Shown here one piece after another: positions 37,667 to 52,183 of a stretch of 64,000 nucleotides of DNA. The notes beneath the pieces are model-generated. The model was not told the DNA's origin. It was given only the letters and a program-made list of their open reading frames with translations, and did no database searches. Position numbers and translations under genes: made by a program. Numbering within the stretch: the first letter of the stretch is position 1; each line of letters opens with the position of its first letter. Source of the stretch: Mansonella perstans (taxonomy: Eukaryota; Nematoda; Chromadorea; Rhabditida; Onchocercidae); NCBI GenBank assembly GCA_037074765.1, contig JBAMDO010000576.1, positions 496,001-560,000 of the forward strand, read 5' to 3'.

Positions 37667-40600
37667 CTGAAAAATACGAACGATTACTGCTTCAATTTGC
37701 AAATTTCATTTTTCAAACAGAAGTTACAGTCAAGCACAGTAGTTGTTTTATGTAAAATCTTATAAGTAATGAAACCCACAGCTTTAATCTTACTACTCGC
37801 ATCAGTAATACCCTATGCGTTCTCTAGTTTCCTTTCTTCTGCGATGATCGGTTATTGGAGGAACCAGGAAACCCCGATGAAAAACATCATTGAATATAAT
37901 GAGTGATGTAGCTAGTCTGCAGAAATATTTGCTACTGATGATTGGTTCGGATAACTAACAAAAAATGAGAAATTTTGAGGAATTCAAAACTCCGATTCAG
38001 TTAATTTAGTGAGCGAAAGATTTTTAGAGTGAAGAAAGCACATAAAAAAGGAAAAAATTTTGGTGACATCAGAAACGAAATTAGATTGTTACATTGCAAG
38101 AAATTTTTTGCAGTGAATTAAAGCTTATGAATTGATCGGCAATTCCAAGTTGTCAGTACAATAGACATGGAATAATATTTTTATGAAGCATTTATAATAA
38201 AAGGATTTATCATCAAGAACAAAGATGCGAACGCAATTATATGAAAAGAGGCAAATTCATTTGCGTCAAGAACTGTGCTGTAAAGACGTAAAGAAAAGAA
38301 CAAGTTTTTGATTTGAATTCCTTTCCTTTCAAAAAAAAAAAAAATAATTATGAAACATCAAATTTCTTTTCACAGTAAAGTAAAGACCCATTCATCCAGC
38401 ATCTAATATCTATGCTCGAAGATGTAAAATGATTTCGGCTTCTCAATAATTAATTAATTCAATTTCAATAATTAACAAACGATAACTAAATAAATCAATG
38501 ATTCAGAAAATAACTAATTCAAAAAAATTAATAAATGTCGAAGATTTTGTTCATAAATATGGGAAAAAATTTTAATTCCAAATTCAGAGAAAAGTTTGGA
38601 GCTGTTTCAAAAGATAATACTGTTTTTCGTTATTATGCCACAGCATATTTTCGCTGCGGCATTTTACCTCCAAATATCATCACCTTAAAATAGCTTTTCC
38701 ATAATTGTGTCGTGGCCAGAAAAGATGACAAGAAAAGTGGTTGAACATAGGATTAAAACAACAAAATAATCAAAGAATGAAAGTATCAAGAATAATATTA
38801 CCAATAGAGTTTCTGTGGGCCTCGGTCAAACATGAAATACTTATCACTTCTGGCCCTAAATTCGAATTAAGATCTAAATATCACTGCAGAAATTTTCAAA
38901 TTCATCTCCTTTTCTAGCAAAAATGTTATCATGACTAATGACAAATAAAAAAAAGGAGTTATTTTTAATTACCTCAAGATGTTAAAAAAGGTTTGGCTTG
39001 GCCTTCACTTAAATTACCTTCACGGTAATAATAAATAAAACTCCCACTCCCTCTTTTACTATCATTCGTCGGCGCAACAACGACTTATACTCACAAATAA
39101 TTTTGATCAAAAAAGAATATTGCATAAATTTTCAGAATATTTTTCAACAAAATTTTCATAAAAAAGTTGAAAATTTCCAAGTCCCTAAGCAACATGAAAA
39201 TAAATATATCGTATCACGAATATATTCTAAATGAAAAAATGCATGAGAAGACTCGCAAATGTCGAATTTTAAATTTTAGTATAATTGTTAATTATAATTT
39301 TAAATCAACGGCTTATTTTCGAAATTGAAGTCATTATTGAAACATTCAACTTTATTTACTTCACTAATTATTCCAAATCTCTAAATGTTGATAACAAATA
39401 TCGAGAGCTAAATTTATTTTCAGCAATAATGCTGAAATCATTACTCACTCAAAGAGGTCCAGTGAATCTAAGACATTCAAAATTTCCATCAACTATGAAT
39501 AAGCTTGGCTCATTTATCAAAATGAGAAAGTCACGAGTATGTCATAAAACGACAAGAATAAAAAAGTAAAGAGGCGCATTTAGCTCAGTCTTTTCATTGC
39601 AAGAAAATAAATAAAAAGATGCTTTGAAATATTGTTTGTCAGTTTGCTATCATTGTATGTGATTGTTGCACGAAACCATAAAATATTAGCAGAATTCACA
39701 AACATACTACTTTGTAATTTCAAATAAAGCGAGGCATACAACGAATCATCAATTTATGGCATATATTATAACTTCTCTCTTCTTTAGCGTAAAATTCCAT
39801 TGAACAATTTGCAAATCATTTCACTTTAATGGGCAAAAAGTCAATGTACTGGAAATCTATCCATTATGTTGCTTCTTGGCCTTATGAAATTTCAACAGGA
39901 CCGAATTCTAAATTTAATTGGAATTTTAAAGCATTATTTTCATTTCAAGATAGTATTACTCATCGAATTCTTATGATTTTAATAAAAAGTAAAAAGTATG
40001 GATTTCTATTTCTTCATTATTCTTCTACCTCTGATTAAAGAATCTTTTTATTTCAAACAATTCTTGAAACAAATTGCGCAAAAATAATGCGCGAAATAAA
40101 TATTAAGCAATCAAATCTAACGGCATTATATCTAATTCCACATCTAATGGAATGACGACGGAGGAAGACACTTGAGTTCGATTCCGATTTCGAAAAAAAA
40201 CAAAACATCGACGAAAAAAGTAAGAGAGAAAGCTACATGAAAAGTTAAAGACAGAAAAGAAATGAATGAATGTATGCTTTTTTAAAAAACCTTAATGATT
40301 TAACAAGAGTGGGTGTCTTGAAATGGAAAAGAAATGTGAAAACCAGAAAAGGGTTTTTCTTAGTTTTATTCTGACGAGAACAAAAAAGTTATAACGATGA
40401 CAAGTAATAATGATGATAAGTATGCCAGTGGTAGTAACCAAAAGATTATTTTTGAATAGCTTTACGAATCGCTCTCAAATTTCAAAAAATTTGTTGTAAT
40501 GAATGATCGAAAAGAGAAGAAAGGAAGCCTAATGATTTAAGTTACCCCAAAAAGCAATAATGTCAAAACTGATTGATAATCATTGACGCTTAATTAGGAA

Positions 40601-43600
40601 CTGGTAATCAACAAGGAAAATTGAAAGATTGGGAGAGCACAAGATTTAAGAATCGACTTCGACTAAAAGTTTCGTTACAAGACTTCTTCAACCACTTATT
40701 TAGAAAGAAAACAGTACTCGAACAATCCTGAATTGGTGATGGTAATACTGTTGGAGTAACTTGCCCAACTGCTCCGACAACTTTTCCTATTTTTTTTTTG
40801 CCTTATAAGTTTTTTGAAATATATCAATTGAAAAGTCAAAAATACATAAAATGCCAAGCATTAAGCTACGGTGACGAAAATTTACTACGGAAAAAACATT
40901 ATTGCTTATGTTTTCTATCTCAAAAGAAAATGAAAAAAAAAAAAAAAAACACTAGTGATTTTTCAAATTACCTATCAAATCTGTTTGCATCTTAAGCTTC
41001 TTAAAAATCTGAATTTGGTCAAATAACAATATGATTATTTGCTAAAGATACAAGAAAGAAGCGCGTAAATTACTAACTGGGTAATGTAAATCTGTCATCT
41101 CAAATAAATCTTTCTACAGATTTATTCTGCAGTGAAATCATCACAACTTAGTTAGAATGAATCAGCAAATGCTCTGTTGGAGGACTTTTTAAGAACGGCA
41201 TTGATGCAAGTATTTTGTAACTTTGGCATGTAGTTTGCTTAAATTATCTCCGGCTTACGGTAAACGTAATAGTAGTAGTCGTAAAAGTAAAGTGTAAAAT
41301 GATAATAGCTGTCAACGATATTAGCAGCAACATCGAGATTGTATGAGGTTTTTCTTCTTCTAACAAAGCAATAGAAATCATTGACGATGAGTAAATAAAT
41401 TAAAAATAAATAATACCAATAAAGGTATGCACAAGTTTGCACAGTAAATTGAGAAATTGAAAAATGAGGCCGGTCTTTTGTCTGAGCAATGAAGTTACTT
41501 AAAAAAGAAAAAATAAAAAAAAAAGAACCGCTTCTTGAGAATCAGCTTTTATCCCATTAAAATGTAATATTTGCTCTATGTACCTTTCTCTTTTTTTTTC
41601 CATTTCTTACGTTCTTTTTAATATTCCAGTTCTTTTTAATATTTGAAATAAATTTGCTGTTTATTTATAGTCCTATAGATGATATTAATCAAATAGTGGT
41701 TCACTTTGAATTAATTTTTGTCTAAAATTGACTTCGATGCAAATTAGTACCAATTTTAATGCTTATAAGAATATATCGGATGTGAAACTGCATGTGAATG
41801 TTTAAGGATAGAAAATGATGCTTTTCTTATTTGCTAACTAATTGGAATTGCTAAAATAATCTCCGAGAAACTGTAAGAAATTAAATCCTCTCCAAAATAC
41901 TCAAATAAATTATTATCTTTTCATTGCATGTAAAATTTCAAATGAATTATTTTTTAACTGTGGAATGATTGTTATAATGGTTAATCCGTAACTGAATGTA
42001 GTAGATAAAGTATATTAGACCTAATTCTACTATATGTATTATTAAAAATTTCCTACTCATAGAGATGTGACGTAATAGAACTAGAAACTGAAACAAAGAC
42101 AACGACATGAAATGATCCGATGACTTCATGGGTGTATGAAAAGTGCTCACGCCTACCAATCAACAATCTCTATCATTTTAAAATTCCCTCATATAAATCC
42201 AATTTAGAACTTTACCAATTTTATTAACCGGAGACACTGCTATCTATTCATCGCAGAGCGACAAGAATTCTCTCTCACAAATGATTCTCAAAAATCCATT
42301 AATCTTTCTCAATTTTCTCACTGTTTTATTCATATCTGTCCCATAAATACTATTCTGGAATATATATGGGACACACGTGGAGGTAAAAGGAAACGGCAAA
42401 GAATTTAAAAAGATGGAGAAAAGTTGGAATATGGCAGATTAGATGAATATTACTATGAACGTTTAACTCTCTTCATAGGTAGAGAAGCGACAATAAAGGA
42501 GTGGAGTGGAATGGATTGCAGCAGAGTGGATGAAAGTGATGGAATGTGCAAATGCGAAGTGAAATTACCAGCAAAGTTTGAGAATTTAAAAGTACCAACC
42601 TTCTAAAACGATTGAAGAACATTTTCAATTAGTACTTTTCGAAATATTTTTGCGAAAAATTTTTCAATCTAAATCGATGTGATTATTACACTAAAAAATA
42701 ATTAAGTTAAAATATATCGGAAAGTGGTACTCCAGTTGAAGCAATTTGAAATAACAGACTGAGCAACTATAAATGTCCCAAAAGTCTTTCCATTCTTAAT
42801 TATCTTCTTCTCAATTTTTAATTTGAATGTTTAATTTCGAAATCAACAAGTGCACTTATCATTTCGTGCATTATTATTGTTCATTCAGAAAGCTTCTTGA
42901 GAATTCCAATATATAAAAAGTTTTATATTCCAAATGCATTCTGTGAACATTCTAAGAATTTATGCTAAAATTCAACAATACTAAAAAATTTCGAATTTTT
43001 AGAGAAATAAAAAAAACAGTGAAAAAATTCAGTTACCATTTAAATTTCATCTATCTCTTCCATATCAGTTGCTCAGTTATAGAGCAAAATTATTGACAAA
43101 ACATGATTAAAAAAGCTGACTTGAATAAATCATCAAACAACCATAAGTGATAAAAATCAAAAAGAAAGAAAAAAATTATAACAAAGAATATGATAGCAGA
43201 ATTAAAAGAAATATTTCGTCTAAGAAGTAAACTGTAGGATAATTGGCGATTGCTGGAAATTGTACTGATGCTAAGTTCGAATCAAGAAGATCTGGAAGAA
43301 ATTGTTTGACTTAGGTCAATGAAATCAGAGAGAGAAAAGAGTATAAATCTTCCGCATAGGAGCATGAGTTACATATGAAGAATCAGATTAATGTTTTAAA
43401 AAAAAAAAAAAAAGCTCTCACATATCAAATCATTTTAAATGAAAATTATTTTAAGTAAGTGCTTTTGCGTGGTATTTTTCCTTTGAGTTAATTCATCGAA
43501 GATACAAAAAGTTTATAAATTTAATTTTGATATTTATCAGTATTAACTTACCGAAATGATAATGTAACGATGTTCAAAAAAGTTATGCAAGAAACTTTCA

Positions 43601-45097
43601 ATACTGCAGACAACATTGGCGCTCTCATATTTTTTGTTTTCCTGCACATTCATTCTCGGAGTTTATGTAAAAATTTTTTTATCAGCAAAACAAAAAGCAT
43701 TAAAAAATCGGAGCCAATAAATTCCATACAAAATGATGGATTTCACTAAAGTTTATAAATTTAAATTATAATTAAACTTCCAGGATGACCAGTTAACTCT
43801 ACTCGTCTATTCGTTAATGATATATAATTAGAAAAGTAGGCAATGTCTTTGCTCTCGTGCTTTTGAAAGATTAGATCATTTCATAGGCAGGCAACATTTG
43901 CCGGTCAGGTCACCACTGATAGGCAAAATGTTTTATAAAATAAAGAAACTTGCAAAGGAGGAAATGTAAAATTGATGAAATAGTTTGAAGGCAAAAGAGG
44001 AAGAAGGGATAGAATGGAATGCACTTTAATCAGAACAATAATAATTTCGAAATTTTCATGAGAAAAATATAGGTCATCCTTAAATAGGTATGTTAAATGA
44101 AGGAAATTTGAAAAGAGATAAGGTAGTGATAAAGATTTGATTGGAACCGATAGCATTTCATAGTTAAATTAAGAAAATGTGTTATTAAAAAGTAAAATTC
44201 AATTAGTTATAACTTATAGCATCATTTTCAATTAGTAAAACTTATAGCTTCATTGCTATTATTGCAAGCTGATGAATCACACTTAACCAAAACTTGTTTA
44301 TTTTCAACTTTTAAAAAAATTAATAAATTTTTATAAATACTAATTACATGTCTACTAAAGTATCTGCTTTTAGGCTTTTGATTGAAATCAAATGGAACTG
44401 TGTAAATGATTTAAACAAGAAAAATTATTGCAGTATTATCAGCCGAAATATCAATTAGAGAACTGATTGAATAAATTAAACAAGTTTCCCGAAGATGTGT
44501 GGAAGAAATAAGAAATTTTTCAAGAAAATTCAAAAGTGAAAATATAAAGAGAAAAAAGCGATTTATTCTGTTTTGAGGAATGTATGACACAAGAAAATGA
44601 AAATAAAATAAAATTCCAAACAAAAGTGAAAGCTTTTATTGAAAGAAAACCTTTTCCATTTATTTACCAGAAAAAAACAAGCAAATTTTGGATTCGTTCA
44701 GAAATCTAATAAATTGAAATAATAAATTGAAAATAAATTAAATGATTAAATATTAAATAATTGAGTAATTTAAAAATAACAAATTGAATAATTAAATATC
44801 AAAATGACTTTAATTTTTGCTACGTGATGTGACCTTCAAATGAGCAATAGAACAAATTAACAAATGGAGAAAATTGCACTATTATGTAACCTAATTTTGT
44901 TTCTCATTACTTATCAAACCAAAGGAATTCTTTTCCCCTCCTTCAACCTAAAAAAAAATAGCAGATTGAAGAGGCAAACAAAACGAATGAAATTTCACTT
45001 TTCACAAATGAATAATCACTTGACAAAATAATTAAAAAATAAAATCTTTACTTAAAGAAAATGTTCTAAGCAAAAATAACCAATTAAAAAAATACAG

Positions 45098-45282
45098 TTC
45101 AACCAATAATAGTTCAACCAACAACGTCACTGCAATTACGTAATACGAAAATTGAAAATAACAAAAAATTATACAAAAACAGAAGTAAAAAAAATCTCCA
45201 CAAAAATTAACTTAAACAAAAATTCTTTTTTTTGTATTACGTAATTGTAGTGACGTTGTTGGTTGAATTATTATTGGTTGAA
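45098..45282. repeat. 185-bp inverted-repeat element with 49-bp terminal arms (MITE-like)
   Basis: The left arm 45098-45146 starts TTCAACCAATAATAGTTCAA and the right arm 45234-45282 is its reverse complement with only two mismatches across 49 bases. The 87-base centre is A-rich and non-coding. Each arm contains a subterminal direct repeat of TTCAACCAA. No clear target-site duplication is seen at the ends. The high arm identity suggests either recent insertion or gene conversion between arms. Confidence 0.88.
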
Positions 45283-48223
45283 GGCAAAGTAAGGCAAAAT
45301 AAAAAACATGAAGACAGTGTTAGTTGTTATCCCATGAGGCAGAAGACTGTAGCAAGAGCGATAATACAAGTATCACTGATAACTAATTAATTTTCATTCA
45401 AAAATTCGCCAGCAAAATTCCGAATAATACATAACTTACAGCGAAAAGGAATTTTTATATTCCTAAACAAATGCTAATTTATGCCGTATCTGTCGTTATG
45501 CGTGTACCAGTGTTAGCTGTTAATATATGAATTATTAAAAACAAATTCCAATTTCTGCATTTTTATATTTTTCAAAACCCGTAAAGTTCTTAAAATATGC
45601 TTCTAAAAAAAAAAATCTCTAAAAAAGTTCTAAAAAAAAAAATTTAAAAAACTTTATGTTTGCTATATTAAAATATAAAGTTTTAAGCTAAATAGAAAAT
45701 AAACACAAATAATTAATAAAAAACAGTGCATGGCACTATGATGAAAGTGATTTGGCCCGAACAAATTTGACTGAATGATAATGAACTGTCAGGCTGATTA
45801 AATACTCAATAACCGTCTCAAAGTTTATCATATTTAAACCATTTGGACATTGTTGTATTCATTTTTCATTCAAGAACAAAAAGCGAAGCAAAGTAAAAAA
45901 ATTTTTCTTAAGGATTTTAAAGGATAACTGCCAAGAATTATTTGGATTTCCCAAAGAATTTTGAATAATGCTTTAATTTTTCAAAGAGTCCCGAACAATT
46001 CTCGAGTTTCCTGAAGGTTTCTAAAAGATAGCTGTCAGGTAACAACTACCTGCTTAATTCATATGACATGGAGATAATTATGGAAATGTTACATAACGTT
46101 TCTCGAACATAGCTTCTTAATTGATTAGAATCATAGCACTCACCAAAAAGGATGCTTCTAATTAAAAAGAAACAGCAGGGAGCAAATGTTGGAAGTTATT
46201 TCGACGGAAGTAATTCCTCTCATTCAATTTGTATGCATTTCTGTTATTTCGTTTAAAAAAGAAAATTAAATCAATTGATTAATAATTAATTTCCATTTTT
46301 TAATTTCTCGAAAATTTCAACAAACAAATTTTTTCTTCTTTTTTTTGTGTACAGGACAAATCTTGTGAAAACGAGGAAGCGATCGATGAGGCGAGAATTG
46401 TTCGCTTCAGTGTTGCTTATTTGAAAAACGTAGAAGAAATAGTGAATTTTTTTAATTGTCAAATTTAATTGGTCGCAAAGCAGTTTACAAAAAAAAAACA
46501 TGAAATAATCAAGAAAACAAAATATTTTTGCTTTTAAGGATATAAATTTCAACAATGCTCGAACTAGCAGAGCAAAAAGATTACAATGAAAATTATGTAT
46601 GAATAAACACTGTAAAAATTAGTTAGCAAATATTTACGATCGAAGTATCAATTACTTAGCATCTCTAAATGATGTCACTCACCAATTAGACGTAATCTAA
46701 TTAATGGTTTAAAATTAATAATTGAGACTCCTGAATTTTGCTGCCTCGTTTTCAATTGAGCAAAGCAATACTTTCGTGGATTGTAAGTGTCAAATAACTT
46801 TTTTAAAATTACGATGGAATTTTTCCGAATTCTGATTTACAAGAAACTGAAAGCATAAATATGACCTTCTTGTAAATGTTAAAAGAAAATCTTTAAAAGA
46901 GAAAAGAAAAAATATCGACTTTCTTTTTTTTTTTTTTTTTTTTGAGAGTAAAATCGATGAAACGAAGAAATTTATGAAGTTTTAAAATTGAATTATTCCA
47001 TAGTTTAATTATTTAATAATATAAGATTATGAATGAATCATCTCTGTGAATAAAACAGAAATGAGCAGCTGGCGATTATATTCGTTGTATGAGCAGTGAC
47101 ATGAAAAAGAATTTTTAATGAAGCAAAATGAAATATGGCTTGCTTGTCCAAAAATTACAATTAAATAATAAATGTTTATTATAAAACCATTGATATATTA
47201 TCGAAATGGATCATTGAAAGCGATTTATTTGATTTATTAAATCATGATTAATATATCAACAAATTTTCTTAGAATATTTACGGTTACATTCGTTCTTTTA
47301 AACCTTTGATACTTATATATTTATATTAATTATTCATATATGTATAATCTATATATCAGGCACTCATGCATTTCAACAATATTTCAGATGGCATTATGAT
47401 AAACAGTATTCTTTCAATCACTTTATTCCTACCAAGCAAAGTTCATGCCCAATGTCAAAATGGCTTTCTAAATTGAGCGTCTCATAGAACATTCCAATGA
47501 GTATGCAACTATTTTGTTCGACTTGAAAGTATTTGTACTTTTCATCGAAATTTAAATTTTTGTAATTTTCATGAAGGTTGCGAATATCCAGTCTAAAAGT
47601 ATTTCCGCTAAACTTGTAATAAAATTATTTGAAAGAGATGAAATGAAGGAAGATTGATTGGATGAACACTGCATGGCATCATTCGTTCATTGCATGATAA
47701 ATTAAATTGACGAAATTTAAATTTTTGTACTTTTCACCCTTTTTCTTCTTCGCCTTTTCGTTTTTATCAACAAATTTCGTTTCTGTGTAAAGGAAACCAG
47801 TTTCAGAGATCCGCATTGAATTTTGTAGTGTTCTGTCCTTAATAGCCTTAGTGGTATTTATTTTGAAAGTTGAATGATAAGCTTATTGATGTATTACATA
47901 ACGACAACTGACAACAAAAAAAATTGAAACTATGAGTGTAGCAAAAGTTGGGGAAAGATAAAAAGACCATAAAAACCATATTTTTTTAAAAATAAAATGA
48001 AATTAGAAATTTCCTCATTAAGATCGATCTGTAAATTTGCTGAAACGATTAGTACTAACTAATGATGATACGAATTCAGCAAATGAATGAAATAGTTTGC
48101 TTTGAGAAAGAAAAATAGCACAGATGGCTTCGAGAAAATATCAACCGCAAACTTTACATCAAATTAATTCATAGAAAATATCAAATGAACATACGAAACA
48201 GAATATTCGACCTTTTTTCACAA

Positions 48224-48317
48224 ATAAATCATTTGTATCTTTCTAGAGAAAAAACAAAAATTAACAAATGTATAAATCATTTGTATCTTTCTAGAGAAAA
48301 AACAAAAATTAACAAAT
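48224..48317. repeat. 48-bp tandem duplication (two copies)
   Basis: The unit beginning ATAAATCATTTGTATC and ending TTAACAAAT occurs at 48224-48271 and again at 48272-48317 without a mismatch over the shared 46 bases. It is followed by a poly-T run. Exact identity indicates a recent duplication or an assembly artefact. Confidence 0.88.
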
Positions 48318-48530
48318 ATTTTTTTTTTTTTTTATTTGAACAACTTTCTTTTTCTTTGTAAACAAGGTAAACAGTACGAACTTATAGTTCAAAGATATGA
48401 TTATTTAGAAAAAAAAATCTAAACTAAAATACTTGATTTAGTAGCTTTGATAAGCAAATAAGCTGATAGAAACAATGTTTTGAGTAAAATTATACAAAAA
48501 ATTTTTCCCAAAAGTATGATTGTAGAGGAA

Positions 48531-48560
<30 letters not shown>
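48531..48560. repeat. (ATG)10 microsatellite
   Basis: Ten uninterrupted ATG triplets. It is not inside a supported coding exon. Confidence 0.95.
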
Positions 48561-48562
<2 letters not shown>

Positions 48563-51500
48563 AGAATCCTTATGAAGGAGGAAATTATCAACCTAAAAAT
48601 GGTACCAACAGGTACTAATAATTTGCGGAAATGAAATAAAAGCCAATTGCAATTCTGTTGTACACACAATGTGAACTTGTTTATCTCTGTGCTATTGTCG
48701 CGCCTATTGAGCGCAAATAATGATGACGATAATGATGAATTTGAGAATATAGGAGACAGTTGTGTCCTTTCATAGGGGACAGATGAGCAAATGGTGACTG
48801 AGATCGGCTAGTTAGTTAGTATCAATGATAGTAAGGGAGAATAAATAAATGGACATGGAAAGACAGCATAAGAATTGACATAAGTGGACTGAGAAATGAA
48901 ACGATAGTTGCAATGAAAATGACAAAATGATGCAGGTGAGAGATTGGAAGGAATTTCAATTTCGAATAGGAATAAGAACTGATATATGTATGTTCCTAAT
49001 ACCCTGACAATTTCATATATACCATCTTATTCGTCTAATTTCTTAAGTAGATTGATTACTTAGTTAAGCGATATAAGTGAAACTAAAAAGTCTTGAAAAA
49101 TTTAAGATACGGAGAAAAGGTGAAGAATAATGCATGATTTCGATAGTTAATAATCGTAATCAATTATCAATGATAATAATGAATAATCGTCCATTGATAA
49201 AGCGTTTACAATAAGTAAGAAAAAAATTATGATAATCTTTACCAGAATAATATTATCCCAGCTTTAAGAATGATGAATTCGTTAAATTATAAATGGAAAA
49301 GTAACTTTTTAATTTACAAATGGAAACATTGAGATTGATTTTCTGGAAATCGTAAATTTTACTAATTTACTAGATAAAGTCTGATTTTAAATCCAGTATA
49401 AAATTACAAGTTCATTCTCGCTTTAGCAATCAAGCTAAGAAATAACGTTTGAATTATGTCTGTTTGAAACGTAATAATCATTGATAGTATCAGAGCAGTG
49501 CAGTTTGATTAAATTCGTCATGAATTTCCATATCAAAATGTTTTGAATTGATATTACGAAAAAACTTTAGAACATGATGAAAATCAAAAAAATAATCAAA
49601 ATATTTCCTCTGAACTGTTTTTATAACACTTCTTCTAGCTAGAATATTTCAAAATATGAAATTTAACTCAATTAGGAATATTCTATTACAAATTAGAACA
49701 CGCTGATAAAACAGAAAGAAACAATCTTGTTTTGGACATGAATAAAACCACTGAAATGGACAAATAACTATTAATAAACTAAACGAATCAGTAATATATG
49801 GTGTCAATGATACGCCAATGAGAAAAATAGCTGAAGGGGAAAGAGTTACTATGCTATAGCGGATTATATGCTAGTAGCAAAGATGAAATGATTTTCTACA
49901 TCAATATCTATTACAAAGAAGAATCGATCAACAATAATACTTCCATACTTCTGAGGAAGGCTTTCAATGGTAGCGGTTGAAAGCGCTCCATTCATTGGTT
50001 AATCTAGTGGTATTTCTAAAGATTTATTAATTTAAATTTACAAATAGAAAAGATAGAAGATGTGTGCGTAATTGCAGTTAAAAAGATTTGTGCAAAACCA
50101 ATCGTTTGTTGTCTTATATTTATTCATTCATCATTATTATTATGATTTAACTTGTTTCGTCCACTTTCGTCCATCATTCTCTTCCGTTATCAACAATCAT
50201 TTTCTATCAGCATGCTTCTCGTAACTTTATTAAAACTTCACTTCTTCTTAATAACTTCTTAATAACAATAATATTGAATATATTTTACAAATATTATTTT
50301 ATTTCTCATAATCCTCCCATAAGTGGTGAAATTTATTTGAACATTGATTTCAAATATCTTATACTTGAAATAATTAAAATAAGCAATTGAAAGTCTGCGA
50401 AACTTTATCATAGGGTTGATGAAGAATGTCATGCGTCATTGTAAATTTCTTCATCATTTCTGGATCACAATAGTGCTTACGATGCATAAATTTATAAAAA
50501 AAAAGCGTAAAATAATCTTACCTTTCAAATATTATGTCAAAATTGAAAAAAAGAAAAAATACTGAACCAAAAAAATGATAGAGAGGAAAAATAAGCGCAA
50601 AATCGCAAAATATATAATAATCATTTACCGAGAACTACATAATGACAAGTATCGGAAGCTGAGGCTGGTTTAAAAGGAAACGATTAGAACATCGGCATAT
50701 CATCTTGATAAAATCCTCTCTTCTCTCTTTCTTTCTTCTTCATTAAATATTTCAAGGACATATAAATAATTTGCATAGATTATGATATTTATTGTGACTG
50801 CACTCGTAAAAGGTAACTGAAAAGAAAAGATACGATTGAATGGAATATGACGATAATTTCAAAACTTGATGAATTTGCGCAGCGCACAACTTGAAATGTC
50901 ATCTGCTGATCCCGGTATATATTCGGTTACAATTGCTATTTCGTACATCTGCAAACGGAAAGAAAAATAAAATGAAATGTTAAAATTATGTTTGACATTT
51001 TGGAAGAAGGAAAACTAGGTAAATAAACTAGAAGCTTTTTAAATATTTAAATATTACATGAAATAAATTTCGTTTAAAATTTAACTTTGATTTTAAGATG
51101 TTTAGCATGCAAAAATAATGATAACAGATACCTATGATTATCGGCATTATTCCTATTTTAACTGTCCATAAAATATTGATGCAGTAACGGTGACATTCTA
51201 AATCTCCACTTTTGTGTTCAGGAAGTCCTCTCAGTTGTCATCAGTGAATTTACCCACGCGACATATTATGTATGTCACTGATAGTTATCTAATCTCTGAT
51301 GACAGTTATTTGGCCTTGATAATAATGATAATGTTTATTTTTTCCTATTATCAAATATCAGATCAACCATCATAGAGCTTAATTGCTTCTTAATAACAAT
51401 AAATATAATTGTATCATAAGATGACAATTACCATTCCAACTAAAATGAAAAGGTTATTCCATCGATTCAGTTGAAATAGATAAAAAAGTGAAATTTCATT

Positions 51501-52183
51501 TAATGGTTTCAGGAATCGATGGAACAAAAATGCTGAACTTTTTTCTCGAAATATTTATCAATGATACTGATACTGCTCGAATAATGTGATTTGATAATAA
51601 ACAATGATTTGATAATAGAAGCGATAGAAAACATGCGACAAACTTTTCCCATGACAACTTGTTATTGTTTTATAAATACCTAATGCATTAAAATTTCTGT
51701 AAGTTTACTTATTGAAATGAAACTTAAAAGCGGGAGTTTAATCAAAGTCTTCCTCAGCTGTTTGGTAGAAAAGGTACTAGGAAAATTACTTCAAGTGAAA
51801 GAATTTAAATATGAAAATGTGATCAACCATGAAAATGGCTTTCCGAAGACTACATTCATTGAGATAGGCTTGAATAGCTATTTATGGCACCGAAAAACAC
51901 AATAAAAGTTTGCAAAATGCATATCTTGTGCTAAGATGAAGCTGTAACAGATTAATTTCGAGTGCAGATTGATAACATTTCTAGCAAAATTTACTAATTA
52001 TTGAAGGATTTTTTATTTTTGCATGTCAAACTTTTGATTTTTTTATATTATGATAAAAGTGGTGAGATTTATTTGAAATTATACAAATTTTTAAGCTAAA
52101 AATGCTAATTCATGAGAAAACTTCAAGTTTATACATGTATCGTATTGTCAATTTCAGTCATTTCTTTATTTACTGAACAATTA

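Larger units (their letters stand above)
37667..52183. other. 14.5-kb spacer between the RhoGEF 5' region and the kinase gene
   Basis: Read on both strands without finding a supported gene. It holds an inverted-repeat element (45098-45282), a 48-bp tandem duplication (48224-48317), an ATG-repeat microsatellite (48531-48560) and many A or T runs. Short open frames such as 39285-39569, 39829-40038 and 42424-42606 lack splice context or family motifs. A tiny segment at 51223-51267 (EVLSVVISEFTHATYY) has a good acceptor and donor but no partner exon that I can identify. Confidence 0.55.

Noticed and set aside
39285..39569. 94-codon plus-strand open frame
   Set aside because: Non-ATG start, AT-typical composition, no domain or splice context.
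40171..40192. GTTCGATTC resembling a tRNA B box
   Set aside because: No A box, anticodon stem or acceptor pairing could be placed around it.
42424..42606. 60-codon plus-strand frame (YGRLDEYYYERLTLF...)
   Set aside because: Lies in a purine-rich tract, starts at TTG, and has no recognisable partner exons. It might be coding but is not supported.
46286..46555. 89-codon minus-strand frame with many F, L and K
   Set aside because: Composition matches translated A/T runs, with no motif or splice structure.
51233..51300. Nested short inverted repeats (ATCAGTGA with TCACTGAT; GTCATCAG with CTGATGAC)
   Set aside because: The two pairs cannot form one continuous stem and each is only 8 bp, within chance expectation.
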